Positions 25,161 to 34,418 of a stretch of DNA of 64,000 nt are shown one piece after another (positions within the stretch are counted from its first letter, which is position 1; each line of letters opens with the position of its first letter). A model generated the notes under the pieces. That model was not told the origin of the DNA. It saw only the letters and a program-made list of their open reading frames with translations, and made no database searches. Source of the DNA: Paenibacillus sp. (GTDB lineage Bacteria > Bacillota > Bacilli > Paenibacillales > YIM-B00363); NCBI RefSeq assembly GCF_035645195.1, contig NZ_DASQNA010000030.1, positions 310,001 to 374,000 of the forward strand. Direction: 5' to 3'. The position numbers were made by a program, and so were the translations under genes.

Positions 25161-27104
25161 ATGAGATTCGGAAAACCGTTTGCCGCGCTGCTGGCCGCGG
25201 TATTACTCGTCGGCGGGCTGCCTTCGGGAACCGCGCAGGCCGTCAACATTTGGGCGCTGTACAACCAAGCGCTCGCCGCCGAGGCGAAGGGCGACTGCGC
25301 CGCCGCCGTCGACAAGCTGACGGGCATGATCCCGACGCTGGTCGATGAGAAAAACTATACGAACGCCGCGAACATCTACAAAAAAATCGGTGACTGTAGG
25401 GCGAAGCTGAAGCAGTACGACCTCGCCGTGCAAGCGTGGGATCAAGAGTCGGCGAACTGGAAGCTTGCCGGACTCTCCGCGGAGACGGCCGCGTCGAAGC
25501 GGCGCGCGGACTATTTGCGCAGCACGGTGAAGCTGTTCGCGGCGGTGCAGCCGCAGGCGCTCGCGGATACATACGATCACGGCGCGCGGTTCGAGCCGAC
25601 CGTCGGCGCGTACCTCGGGGCGTACGCCGAATCGAACGCGAAAGTGCACGATACGAAGCATTGGAAATATTTTTATACGGAAAAGTTTCCGGAGCTGACC
25701 GGCCGCAAGCATGCCGCTTACCTGTTGTACACGACGTGGGGAAGAACGTTCCAGGAGCTGTCCCAACACGTGAAAGAGGCGAAAGAGCACGGCACTGCCC
25801 TTCAAATCGCGCTCCAGCCGATGAACGGACTGTCGGAGGTCGTCGATGGACCGTATTTGCGCGAGTACGCGAGAGCGGCGGGGGAATCCGGCGTGCCGAT
25901 TTTCCTCCGTTTCGCGAACGAAATGAACGGCAACTGGGTACCGTGGTACGGCAATCCGCAGCAGTATATCGAGAAGTTTCGCCTCGTCGCTAACGTGTTC
26001 CGCGAAGAGGCGCCGGACAACGTCGTTATGGTGTGGGCGCCGAACGACATTCCGGTCGACACGATTACCCAGTACTATCCGGGCGACGAGTACGTCGATT
26101 GGATCGGCGTCAGCCTGTACAGCATCTATAATCCCTCGCTCGATCCGTTGAAGGCGGGCGTCGATCGGTCGAATCATTTGCAGAAATTCGAGTACATTTA
26201 CAACCTCTATGCGAAAAAGAAGCCCTTGTTCATCTCCGAAGGCGCGATTTCGTATGTATACCCGGAGGAGAACCGGCTCGTCGACGAATGGGCGGCCTAC
26301 CGGACGAAGGAGTTTTACGCGACACTGCCGATGCTGTACCCCGGCGTGAAGGGCGTGTTCTGGTTCGACGCGACGAAGACGGAAGCGGCGCGCGAAAAGC
26401 ATTTCATGCTGACGGCGAACGAGGCGATGCTGGAGGCGTATCGCGATGCGGTCCAGCACCCGTTCTACCTGGACACGGTCGGCGAGGAAAGCCAAAAAGC
26501 GTACATCAACGTCGCCGAGGCGGGCGTGCCGCCGCGGCCGACGGAGCTGAGCGCCTACGTGCAGACGCTCGAGCCGATGCTCGGCAAGGTCGAATACGCG
26601 ATCCAAGGTCGAACGATCGGCTCCGCGACGGCGCCGCCATGGACGATACGGCACGATTTCGCGCCGTACCGGGGAAAGCCGGTGACGATCACCGTCAAAG
26701 CGTACGCGCGCGACGGCACGCTCGTGACGACGCAGCAGGTGAAGGCGGCGGTCGGCGACGCGCTGGTGACGCTGAAGGGCGAGCGCATCGATTTCGATTC
26801 GCAGCCGAAAATCGTGAACGGCCGCATGTTCGTCCCGGTGAAGCAAATCGCGGACGCGCTGCTGGCGAACACTGTTTGGAATGCGGCGACGCAGTCGATT
26901 TCGCTGAAAGACGAGGCCAAGGGGCTGTCGGTCGAGTTCGCCATCGGCTCGACCGCGGCACGGAAGAACGGGATGCCAGTGACGCTGGAGGCGGCGCCGT
27001 TCGCCCATAACGGACGGACGTACATTCCGCTCAGCTTCGTCGCCGAGGCGTTCGGCCTTGCGAAGTCGTGGGACGACAAAACCGGCACCGCCGTTTTCCA
27101 ATAA
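25161..27104 (+). CDS. Secreted GH26-like glycosidase with copper-amine-oxidase-N domain
   Basis: A 647-residue exported protein. It has a signal peptide (about 1-27, ending near GTAQA), a TPR-like helical region (about 30-125) and a TIM-barrel domain resembling glycoside hydrolase family 26, with the acid/base glutamate in FLRFANEMNG (about 254) and the nucleophile glutamate in PLFISEGAISY (about 359). A beta domain and a C-terminal stalk/copper-amine-oxidase-N-like domain follow (VTLKGERIDFDSQPKIVNGR to the end, about 535-647). GH26 includes beta-mannanases and beta-1,3-xylanases; the substrate is not determined. ATG 25161 follows GGGGGA; an ATG at 25122 would spoil the signal peptide. The C-terminal domain is common in Paenibacillus cell-surface proteins and may bind the wall. 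Confidence 0.82.
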   Translation: MRFGKPFAALLAAVLLVGGLPSGTAQAVNIWALYNQALAAEAKGDCAAAVDKLTGMIPTLVDEKNYTNAANIYKKIGDCRAKLKQYDLAVQAWDQESANWKLAGLSAETAASKRRADYLRSTVKLFAAVQPQALADTYDHGARFEPTVGAYLGAYAESNAKVHDTKHWKYFYTEKFPELTGRKHAAYLLYTTWGRTFQELSQHVKEAKEHGTALQIALQPMNGLSEVVDGPYLREYARAAGESGVPIFLRFANEMNGNWVPWYGNPQQYIEKFRLVANVFREEAPDNVVMVWAPNDIPVDTITQYYPGDEYVDWIGVSLYSIYNPSLDPLKAGVDRSNHLQKFEYIYNLYAKKKPLFISEGAISYVYPEENRLVDEWAAYRTKEFYATLPMLYPGVKGVFWFDATKTEAAREKHFMLTANEAMLEAYRDAVQHPFYLDTVGEESQKAYINVAEAGVPPRPTELSAYVQTLEPMLGKVEYAIQGRTIGSATAPPWTIRHDFAPYRGKPVTITVKAYARDGTLVTTQQVKAAVGDALVTLKGERIDFDSQPKIVNGRMFVPVKQIADALLANTVWNAATQSISLKDEAKGLSVEFAIGSTAARKNGMPVTLEAAPFAHNGRTYIPLSFVAEAFGLAKSWDDKTGTAVFQ

Positions 27105-27123
27105 CCTGACATCACGAATGAGG

Positions 27124-27160
27124 CCCTCGGACGTTTCGACACGTTCGGGGGTTGTTTGTT
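27124..27160 (+). terminator. Intrinsic terminator after the GH26-like gene
   Basis: CCCTCGGACGT and ACGTTCGGGGG form an 11-bp stem with G-U pairs, followed by TTGTTTGTT, which also supplies the next promoter's -35. Confidence 0.75.
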
Positions 27161-27180
27161 ACAATCTAGTTATCTATTAA
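27152..27180 (+). promoter_or_regulatory. Promoter of the beta-lyase gene
   Basis: TTGTTT (27152-27157), 17-bp spacer, TATTAA (27175-27180); it is followed by GAGGTGG and the ATG at 27198. Confidence 0.6.
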
Positions 27181-27197
27181 GCAGAGGTGGGAGTTCG

Positions 27198-28391
27198 ATG
27201 AAATACGATTTCGACCGCGTCATCGACCGGAGGAATACGGCTTCTTATAAATGGGATCAATTGACGGCGCTGTTCGGCGGCGAAGACGTCCTGCCGCTAT
27301 GGGTGGCCGACATGGATTTCGCCTGCGCGCAGCCGATCGTCGACGCGCTCGTCCGACGCGCCGAGACGGGCGTCTACGGCTACACGTTCCGCACGGACGA
27401 TTGGTACGCAGCGATTCAAGGCTGGTACGGCCGGCGTCACGGCTGGCAGATCGAGAAGGAGTCGATTCTCATGTCGCCGAGCGTCGTGACATCGCTGTCG
27501 CTCGCCGTCGAGCTGTTCTCGGAGCCGGGGGACGGCGTCATCCTGCAGTCGCCGGTATACTACCCGTTCTACGACGTCATCCGGTCGAACGGGCGGCGCG
27601 TCGTGAAAAATCCGCTGACGATCGGCGAGCGCGGCGTGTTCGAGATGGACTTCGCGGCGCTGGAAGAGCGGATGCGCGAAGGCGCGAAAATGCTGCTCTT
27701 GTGCAATCCGCACAACCCGGGCGGCCGGGTGTGGACGAAGGAAGAGCTTGCGAGGGTCGCCGCCCTGGCGGCGCAGTACGGCGTAACCGTCGTCTCCGAC
27801 GAAATTCACGGCGACCTCGTGTTCGCTCCGAACGCGTACACCCCGTTTGCGACCGTCAGCGAGGAAGCGGCGAAGACGTCTATCACGCTGCTCGCGCCGA
27901 CGAAGACGTTCAATTTGCCCGGCGTGCAGTCGTCACTTATTGTCGCGGACGAACCAACCATGCGCGTGAAGCTGGCCAACCGAATCCACTCGCTGGCGCT
28001 GCATATGCAGAACTACTTCTCGCACGCGGCGACGATCGCGGCGTACAACGAAGGCGACGAATGGCTCGATCAGCTGCTGCCGTACCTGAAAGCGAATATC
28101 GACTACGCTGTGGAAACGCTGCGCGAGAAGGCGCCGATGCTTAGGCCCATGATGCCGGAGGGGACGTACCTGCTTTGGATCGACGGTCGGGAGCTCGGGT
28201 TGAATGCGAAGGGAATGAAGCAATTCATGTACCAAGAGGCGAAAGTCGCGTTCAACGAAGGCTCGACGTTCGGCGACGAGGGAGAGGGCTTCGTGCGCAT
28301 CAACTGCGCTTGCCCGCGTTCTGTGCTGGAAGAGGCGCTGCGCCGATTCGTCGCGGCGATCGAACGAAAAACCGCTCTGCAAGGAGGTTGA
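27198..28391 (+). CDS. PatB/MalY family cystathionine beta-lyase (PLP enzyme)
   Basis: A 397-residue fold-type I PLP enzyme of the aminotransferase class I/II superfamily, MalY/PatB branch. Landmarks are NTASYKWD near the N-terminus, the substrate/PLP segment CNPHNPGGRVW, VVSDEIHGDLVF, and the Schiff-base lysine in APTKTFNLPG (about residue 235). These enzymes cleave the C-S bond of cystathionine or cysteine conjugates to a thiol, pyruvate and ammonia. ATG 27198 follows GAGGTGGG. The sugar dehydrogenase gene starts 5 bp after the stop, so the two are probably co-transcribed although no functional link is evident. Confidence 0.93.
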   Translation: MKYDFDRVIDRRNTASYKWDQLTALFGGEDVLPLWVADMDFACAQPIVDALVRRAETGVYGYTFRTDDWYAAIQGWYGRRHGWQIEKESILMSPSVVTSLSLAVELFSEPGDGVILQSPVYYPFYDVIRSNGRRVVKNPLTIGERGVFEMDFAALEERMREGAKMLLLCNPHNPGGRVWTKEELARVAALAAQYGVTVVSDEIHGDLVFAPNAYTPFATVSEEAAKTSITLLAPTKTFNLPGVQSSLIVADEPTMRVKLANRIHSLALHMQNYFSHAATIAAYNEGDEWLDQLLPYLKANIDYAVETLREKAPMLRPMMPEGTYLLWIDGRELGLNAKGMKQFMYQEAKVAFNEGSTFGDEGEGFVRINCACPRSVLEEALRRFVAAIERKTALQGG

Positions 28392-28396
28392 CCGGC

Positions 28397-29533
28397 ATGC
28401 TGCTGATACCGTGGAAGCTGCTGGCGCTGCTCGCGGCGGCGGGGCTTGCGGGCGGCTGCTTCGGCGTCGCCGAAGCTCCGCCGCCGCCTGCCGCGCCGTT
28501 GCCGGCGGCGGGAACGCCGACGCCGGCGAAGGAGGCCGCGCAGGAGCCGGTCGAGGCGGGCGTTCGGACGCTCGCAGAGAAGCTTCGCACGCCGTGGGCG
28601 ATCGAGTTCGCGGGCGACGCGATCTACATCAGCGAACGGGAAGGCAGTATCGTGCGCATCGAACAGAACGGAACGGCGGAGCGCAAGCCGGTCCGGTTGA
28701 AGGAAGCCGCCTATCCGACGGGCGAGGCGGGCTTCCTCGGGTTCGTCCTGGCGCCGGATTTCGCCGAATCGAAGTCGGCGTTCGCTTACCACACGTACGA
28801 GCAAGGCGGACGCGCGCTGAACCGCGTCGTCCGGCTGGAGGAGCGCGAGACGGAATGGGTCGAGACGGGCACGCTGCTCGAAGGCATTCCGGGCGCGCGC
28901 GTGCACGACGGAGGCCGGATGGCGTTCGGGCCGGACGGCATGCTGTACGTCACGACGGGCGACGCGGGCGAAGAAGAGCTGGCGCAGGACTTGGACAGCC
29001 TCGCTGGAAAAATTTTGCGGATCGGCCCCGCCGGCGCCGTGCCCGAGGACAACCCGTTCCCGGGCTCGTACGTGTATTCGTACGGCCATCGCAATCCGCA
29101 GGGGCTCGCCTGGACCGCGGACGGCATCATGTATGCCGCGGAGCACGGGCCGTCCGGCCAGCCGGGCGGGCATGACGAAATCAACGTCATCCGCCCCGGC
29201 GGCAACTACGGCTGGCCGCATGTGTACGGCGACGCCGAACAACAAGGAATGATCGGGCCGCTGTACCATTCCGGCGAGCCGCCGGCGATCGCGCCTTCCG
29301 GCATCGCGGCGGACGAGACAGGTCGGCTGTACCTGGCGACGCTGCGCGGCGAAACGCTGTTCCGCTTCGACCCGAAGACGCAGGAGCTTGTCCCCGTGCT
29401 GCAAGGCGAGGGCAGGCTGCGCGACGTCGCCATCCGCGGCGAATACCTCTACGTGCTGACGAACAACACGGACGGCCGCGGCACGCCCGCGGCGAACGAC
29501 GACCGGCTGCTCCGCCTGCCGCTGCCGAAGTAA
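28397..29533 (+). CDS. PQQ-type glucose/sorbosone dehydrogenase, lipoprotein
   Basis: A 378-residue six-bladed beta-propeller of the GSDH family. The N-terminus ends in a lipobox-like LAGGC, so it is probably anchored outside the membrane, followed by an Ala/Pro-rich linker. Family motifs are LRTPWAIEF, the catalytic-His segment YGHRNPQGLAW, EHGPSGQPGGHDEIN and GGNYGWPHVYG. Members oxidise aldoses with PQQ as cofactor, though many have an unproven substrate. The ATG follows AAGGAGG inside the end of the preceding gene. No PQQ-synthesis gene is in the window. Confidence 0.85.
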   Translation: MLLIPWKLLALLAAAGLAGGCFGVAEAPPPPAAPLPAAGTPTPAKEAAQEPVEAGVRTLAEKLRTPWAIEFAGDAIYISEREGSIVRIEQNGTAERKPVRLKEAAYPTGEAGFLGFVLAPDFAESKSAFAYHTYEQGGRALNRVVRLEERETEWVETGTLLEGIPGARVHDGGRMAFGPDGMLYVTTGDAGEEELAQDLDSLAGKILRIGPAGAVPEDNPFPGSYVYSYGHRNPQGLAWTADGIMYAAEHGPSGQPGGHDEINVIRPGGNYGWPHVYGDAEQQGMIGPLYHSGEPPAIAPSGIAADETGRLYLATLRGETLFRFDPKTQELVPVLQGEGRLRDVAIRGEYLYVLTNNTDGRGTPAANDDRLLRLPLPK

Positions 29534-29547
29534 GGGGCGCGAGGCCC

Positions 29548-30432
29548 TTACGGCTTCAACCCGTCGCGGAAGCGCGCCCGGTACGCGGTCGGCGTTTCGC
29601 CGTATGCGCGGCGAAACTGCTTCGAGAAATACAGCGCGTCCGCGAAGCCGACGGACGAGGCGACCTGCTCGACCGTCAGCTCGAGCCGCTCGCGCAGCAG
29701 CCGTCTGGCCCGGTCGAGCCGCAGGCGCGACAGGAACACGATCGGGCTGACCCCCGTCCGCTCCTTGAACGTTCGCGACAAATACGCCCGGTTGTAGCCT
29801 AGGCTCTCCGCCATCAGCTCGATGGTGATCGGCTCCGCGTACTGGGTCGTCATGTAATGAATCGCCTGCCGGACGAGCGCCGCGCCGGGTCCGCCGTCGG
29901 CGGCTCCGGCGCGCGCTGCGTCCGGCGCTTCCCCGGCGCCGCGCGCGTCCGCGTATTCGGCGAGCAGCAGCTGCAGGCAGCCGTTCGCCCGCAGGTTGAC
30001 GCCCTGCAGGCCTTCGCGGAACGCGCGCATGACGCGCTCGAACCAGCGTCCTACGCGCGCGTCGGCGGCGGTTCGCACCGTCGGCGCGTCCGGCGCGATG
30101 CCGGCCGCCTCGACGAGCGCGGCCGCGTCGCTCCCCTTGAAGGCGATCCACCGATACTGCCAAGGATCGGCTTCGTCCGCGGCGTAGCTGACCAGCGCCT
30201 CCGGGTAAATAACGAAGCTGTCTCCCGCCTCCAGCGCGTATTCGCGCCCTTCCACCGCATATGTACCTCTGCCGCTTTCTATGTAATGGATCAGAAAATG
30301 GTCGAACACTTTCGGTCCGAGCCGGTGCCCGGGCTTCGTTTGGCTGCGTCCGGAAAACAGCACCTGCAGCGAAGGAAGCGCTTCGTCGGGATCCGGGTTG
30401 GACACGACGGCGTAGGTCGATTTCGGGGGCAC
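29548..30432 (-). CDS. AraC-family regulator next to galKET
   Basis: A 294-residue regulator with an N-terminal cupin-like sensing domain (HYIESGRGTYAVEGREYALE, then GDSFVIYPEALVSY) and a C-terminal double helix-turn-helix (ESLGYNRAYLSRTFKERTG and VASSVGFADALYFSKQFRRAYG). The start is GTG 30432, with AAAGGAGG seven bases upstream; the ATG just before would abut the binding site. It is divergent from galK, and paired TTCCATA sites in the shared 137-bp region suggest it controls that operon. The inducer may be galactose or a galactoside, which is inference. It converges with the sugar dehydrogenase gene at a 14-bp gap. Confidence 0.9.
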   Translation of the reverse strand: MPPKSTYAVVSNPDPDEALPSLQVLFSGRSQTKPGHRLGPKVFDHFLIHYIESGRGTYAVEGREYALEAGDSFVIYPEALVSYAADEADPWQYRWIAFKGSDAAALVEAAGIAPDAPTVRTAADARVGRWFERVMRAFREGLQGVNLRANGCLQLLLAEYADARGAGEAPDAARAGAADGGPGAALVRQAIHYMTTQYAEPITIELMAESLGYNRAYLSRTFKERTGVSPIVFLSRLRLDRARRLLRERLELTVEQVASSVGFADALYFSKQFRRAYGETPTAYRARFRDGLKP

Positions 30433-30470
30433 GTCGCATCCTCCTTTTTTTCATTCATCATATCACATTA

Positions 30471-30525
30471 TTCCATATCGGACGCACATCGTTCCATAGC
30501 CGCCGGCGCCGAGAACCTCTATACT
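30471..30525 (+). promoter_or_regulatory. galK promoter with paired AraC-type half-sites
   Basis: TTCCATA occurs at 30471-30477 and again at 30492-30498, exactly 21 bp apart in direct orientation. The -10 is TATACT (30520-30525), and the -35 position (about 30497-30502) is poor and overlaps the second repeat. Two-turn-spaced direct repeats overlapping the -35 are the usual arrangement for AraC-family activators. Confidence 0.55.
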
Positions 30526-30569
30526 TAAGGCATATGAAGAACTCATAATGGAGCAAAGGAAGGGTTTCG

Positions 30570-31751
30570 ATGGAGGAGTTACGGCAACTGCAGGACGAAT
30601 TCATCCGGCTGTACGGGGGCGGCGAAGAAGGAATCGCGGCGTTCCATGCGCCGGGACGCGTCAACTTGATCGGCGAGCATACGGACTACAACGGGGGATA
30701 CGTGTTCCCCGCGGCGCTGACGTTCGGCACCGCGCTGCTGATCCGGCCGCGCGACGACCGAAGAATCGGACTGGCATCCCTGAATTTTCCGGGGCCGGTG
30801 AAACATTTTTCCATAGATGAACTCGCATACGACGAAGCCGACGACTGGATGAATTACCCGAAAGGCGTCGCCGCGTTCCTCCAAGAAGAAGGGCATCGGT
30901 TCCAGCGCGGATACGACCTGCTGTTCTCCGGCAAAATTCCGAACGGCGCCGGGTTGTCTTCCTCCGCTTCGATCGAAGTGGTGACGGGCTTCGGGCTGCT
31001 TGCGATGGAAGGCAAGGAGAACATCGACACCGTGCAGCTGTCGCTGCTCGCGCAGAAGGTAGAAAACCGGTTCATCGGCGTCAACTGCGGCATCATGGAC
31101 CAGTTCGCGGTCGCCAACGGCAAGAAGGACCACGCGATCCTGCTCATGTGCGACACGCTCGAATACGAGCTCGTGCCGTTCAACAGCGGGGCGTACAAGG
31201 TCGTCATCGCGAACACGAACAAACGGCGCGGTCTCGTCGACTCCGAATACAATACGCGGCGCGCGCAGTGCGAGCAGGCGGTGCGGGATTTGCAGACGCG
31301 CCTTCCGGGGCTCAAGCTGCTCGGCGAGCTGACGATCGAGCAGTTCGAAGCAAACAAGCACGCAATCGAGGACGACATCGTCCGGAAGCGGGCGCAGCAC
31401 GTCGTCGAGGAAATCGACCGCGTCAAGCGGGCGGTGGCGGCGCTCAAGGAAGACGATCTCGCGGGCTTCGGCCGGTTGATGAACGGATCGCACGAAAGCT
31501 TGCGCGACTTGTACGAGGTCAGCTGCGAGGAGCTCGACACGCTGGTGGAAGAGGCGCGCGCCATTCCCGGTACGCTCGGCTCGCGCATGACGGGCGGCGG
31601 CTTCGGCGGCTGCACCGTGTCGCTCGTGCATGAGGACTCTATTGAAGGATTCCAGCGCCAAGTCGGCGAAAATTATAAGAAACGTACAGGATTGACGGCG
31701 TCGTTCTACGTCGCCGATATCGGAGACGGGGTGAAAGCATGGCGGTTTTAG
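30570..31751 (+). CDS. galK: Galactokinase
   Basis: A 393-residue GHMP kinase that phosphorylates galactose at C1 with ATP. The galactokinase signature GRVNLIGEHTDYNGGYVFP, the ATP loop NGAGLSSSASIEV and the C-terminal TGGGFGGCTVSL are all intact, and the length is standard. ATG 30570 follows AAAGGAAGG. It is the first gene of a galK-galE-galT operon and overlaps galE by 13 bp. The divergent AraC gene probably controls it. Confidence 0.97.
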   Translation: MEELRQLQDEFIRLYGGGEEGIAAFHAPGRVNLIGEHTDYNGGYVFPAALTFGTALLIRPRDDRRIGLASLNFPGPVKHFSIDELAYDEADDWMNYPKGVAAFLQEEGHRFQRGYDLLFSGKIPNGAGLSSSASIEVVTGFGLLAMEGKENIDTVQLSLLAQKVENRFIGVNCGIMDQFAVANGKKDHAILLMCDTLEYELVPFNSGAYKVVIANTNKRRGLVDSEYNTRRAQCEQAVRDLQTRLPGLKLLGELTIEQFEANKHAIEDDIVRKRAQHVVEEIDRVKRAVAALKEDDLAGFGRLMNGSHESLRDLYEVSCEELDTLVEEARAIPGTLGSRMTGGGFGGCTVSLVHEDSIEGFQRQVGENYKKRTGLTASFYVADIGDGVKAWRF

Positions 31752-32737
31752 TGACGGGTGGCGCAGGGTATATCGGCTCGCACACGGTGGCGGAGCTGCT
31801 TGCGCTCGGAGAGGACGTCGTCGTCGTCGACAGCTTGGAGACGGGGCATAAGGAAGCGGTCCTTGGCGGGAAGCTGTACGTGTGCGACCTGCGCGACGAA
31901 GCGGCGATGCGAAAGGTGTTCGCGGAGAACGACATCGACGCGGTCATCCATTTCGCGGCGAACTCGCTCGTCGGGGAGAGCATGACGAATCCGGGAAAAT
32001 ATTATCACAACAACGTGTACGGCACGCTGTGCCTGCTCGAGCGGATGGTGGAAGCCGGCGTGAAGCGAATCGTCTTCTCGTCGACGGCGGCGACGTACGG
32101 CAATCCGGAGCGGGTGCCGATCGAAGAGAGCGACCGGACGGAGCCGACGAACGCGTACGGCGAAACGAAGCTCGCGATGGAGCGCATGATGCGCTGGTTC
32201 GATACGGCGCACGGGATCAAATTCGTGTCGCTGCGCTACTTCAACGCGGCGGGCGCCCACGAGAACGGGCTGATCGGCGAAGACCACAAGCCGGAGACGC
32301 ATCTCATACCGCTCGTGCTGCAGGTCGCGCTCGGACAGCGCGAGGCGATCGCGATGTTCGGCGACGATTATCCGACGCCGGACGGCACGTGCATCCGCGA
32401 CTACATCCACGTGCAGGATTTGGCGGACGCGCATGTGCTCGCGGTGAAGAAGCTGCGCGAGGGCACAGGCAGCGCAGTCTATAACCTCGGCAACGGCCGC
32501 GGCTACACGGTGCGCGAGGTCGTCGAAGCGGCGCGCCGGGTGACCGGCCATCCGATTCCGGCCAAGGTGGAAGCGCGGCGCGCGGGCGACCCGGCGGTGC
32601 TCGTCGCTTCGTCGGCGCGCACGGTCGCCGAGCTCGGCTGGAATCCGAAGCGCGCGTCGCTCGAGGACATTATCGCGAGCGCATGGGCTTGGCATCAGGC
32701 GCATCCGAACGGGTACGGCGGAGGCGAGCGGTCATGA
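31739..32737 (+). CDS. galE: UDP-glucose 4-epimerase
   Basis: A 332-residue short-chain dehydrogenase-type epimerase interconverting UDP-galactose and UDP-glucose. The NAD-binding motif TGGAGYIGSHT is near the N-terminus and the catalytic pair sits in NAYGETKLAMERM (Tyr/Lys spaced by three). The active-site segment FSSTAATYGNP is intact. It overlaps galK by 13 bp and galT by 4 bp (ATGA), so all three Leloir enzymes are translated from one message. Confidence 0.97.
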   Translation: MAVLVTGGAGYIGSHTVAELLALGEDVVVVDSLETGHKEAVLGGKLYVCDLRDEAAMRKVFAENDIDAVIHFAANSLVGESMTNPGKYYHNNVYGTLCLLERMVEAGVKRIVFSSTAATYGNPERVPIEESDRTEPTNAYGETKLAMERMMRWFDTAHGIKFVSLRYFNAAGAHENGLIGEDHKPETHLIPLVLQVALGQREAIAMFGDDYPTPDGTCIRDYIHVQDLADAHVLAVKKLREGTGSAVYNLGNGRGYTVREVVEAARRVTGHPIPAKVEARRAGDPAVLVASSARTVAELGWNPKRASLEDIIASAWAWHQAHPNGYGGGERS

Positions 32738-34281
32738 CGGCGCCGCGGGTCGACGCCGCGTACGAGGTCGAGCGGCTCCTGCGGTTCGCCCTGCAGAAGC
32801 GGCTGCTCGAATCGTTCGACGTCGCCTTCGCGCGCAACGCCCTGCTCGAGACGCTGCGTCTCCCCGAGCCGCACGAGGGACCGATGCCGGAGGAGGCGCT
32901 GAGCGACCCGTACGAACCTCTCTCGCGCCTCGCCGATTATGCGGCGGCGGAAGGGCTGCTCGAAGCGGATACGTTCACGCACCGCGATTTGTTCGAGACG
33001 CGGCTGATGGGCTTCTTGACGCCACGGCCGTCCGAGGTGGTGCGCGAATTCCGCGGCATCCTGTCCGCCGAAGGCGTCGAAGCGGCGACGGACCGGTTTT
33101 ACGCGATGTCGATCGACTCGGCGTACATTCGGATGGACCGCATCCGGAAGAACTTGTATTGGCGTACGACGACCGACTTCGGCGAGCTCGAGATCACGGT
33201 CAACCTGACGAAGCCGGAGAAAGATCCGCGCGAAATCGCGCTGCTGAAGACGGCGCCGGCGGTCGCTTACCCGAAATGCTTGCTGTGCGCGGACAACGTC
33301 GGCTACCCGGGGCGGCTCAATCACCCGGCGCGCCAAAACCTGCGCGTGCTGCCGCTTGCGATCGGCGGCGAAGACTGGCATTTCCAATACTCGCCTTACG
33401 TGTACTACAATGAGCACTGCATCGTGCTGCACGGCCGGCACGTGCCGATGCAAATCAGCGACAAGACGTTCGACCGGCTGTTCGATTTCTTGGACCAATT
33501 CCCGCATTATTTCATCGGCTCCAATGCGGATTTGCCGATCGTCGGCGGCTCGATCCTGAACCACGACCACTTCCAGGGCGGCCGCCACGTGTTCCCGGAG
33601 GAGCGGGCGCCGCTGACGCGAACGTTCGCGAATCCGGCGTTTCCGGACGTGCGAGCGGGGCTCGTGCGGTGGCCGATGTCGGTCGTCCGGCTGTCGTCGC
33701 CGAACCGCGCGCAGCTCCACGCGGCCGCTTCGGCTATGCTCGCCGCCTGGCGCGGGTATTCGGACGAATCCGTCGGCGTTCTCGCCTTCACCGGCGATAC
33801 GCCGCACAACACGATTACGCCGATCGCGCGGCGGAAGCCGGACGGCGCCTACGAGCTCGATCTCGTGCTGCGCAACAACCGCACGAGCGACGAGCATCCG
33901 GAAGGCATCTTCCACCCGCACCGCGAGCTGCATCACGTGAAGAAGGAAAACATCGGCCTCATCGAGGTCATGGGGCTCGCCGTGCTGCCCGGCCGTCTGA
34001 AGGATGAGCTCGGCGGCATCGCCGCGCTGCTGACGGGGCGTACCGCGGACCGCGGCTGGGTGACGGACGAAGCGCACCCGCTCCATAAGCACGCCGAATG
34101 GATCCGGCGGCTGCTGGCGGCGCACGGGACGTCGCTCGGCGAAGCGGAGGCGGAACGGCTGCTGCAGGACGAGGTCGGACGCATTTTCTTGAACGTGCTG
34201 ACGCATGCCGGCGTGTTCAAGCAGGACGCGCAGGGGCAGGCGGCGTTCGCCGCGTTCCTGCAGTCGATCGGGTATCGATAA
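32734..34281 (+). CDS. galT: UDP-glucose--hexose-1-phosphate uridylyltransferase
   Basis: A 515-residue enzyme of the Firmicute-type (class II) GalT family, longer than the E. coli type. Family segments include LYWRTTTDFGELEITVNLTK, FQYSPYVYYNEHCIVLHGRH and GGSILNHDHFQGGRH, which belong to the nucleotide-transfer fold. It exchanges UMP between UDP-glucose and galactose-1-phosphate. The start at 32734 overlaps the galE stop and follows GGAGGCGAG; the frame is open upstream but extends inside galE. A terminator lies 14 bp after the stop. Confidence 0.95.
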   Translation: MTAPRVDAAYEVERLLRFALQKRLLESFDVAFARNALLETLRLPEPHEGPMPEEALSDPYEPLSRLADYAAAEGLLEADTFTHRDLFETRLMGFLTPRPSEVVREFRGILSAEGVEAATDRFYAMSIDSAYIRMDRIRKNLYWRTTTDFGELEITVNLTKPEKDPREIALLKTAPAVAYPKCLLCADNVGYPGRLNHPARQNLRVLPLAIGGEDWHFQYSPYVYYNEHCIVLHGRHVPMQISDKTFDRLFDFLDQFPHYFIGSNADLPIVGGSILNHDHFQGGRHVFPEERAPLTRTFANPAFPDVRAGLVRWPMSVVRLSSPNRAQLHAAASAMLAAWRGYSDESVGVLAFTGDTPHNTITPIARRKPDGAYELDLVLRNNRTSDEHPEGIFHPHRELHHVKKENIGLIEVMGLAVLPGRLKDELGGIAALLTGRTADRGWVTDEAHPLHKHAEWIRRLLAAHGTSLGEAEAERLLQDEVGRIFLNVLTHAGVFKQDAQGQAAFAAFLQSIGYR

Positions 34282-34294
34282 ACGCAACATTCTC

Positions 34295-34328
34295 GAAGCC
34301 TTCGGCGGCGCCGCCAAAGGCTTCTTTG
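34295..34328 (+). terminator. Terminator of the gal operon
   Basis: GAAGCCTTCGGCGGC and GCCGCCAAAGGCTTC are near-perfect inverted arms with one mismatch, meeting directly (the loop forms from the central GGCGCC), followed by TTTG. Confidence 0.75.
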
Positions 34329-34418
34329 CGCGCGCAGCTCCTCGCGCCGTCCGGGCGCGCTGCCGTATGGTCATCGCACGGTCGGGGTACGCTATGGGAA
34401 AATTAAGGAGGTGGGCCG

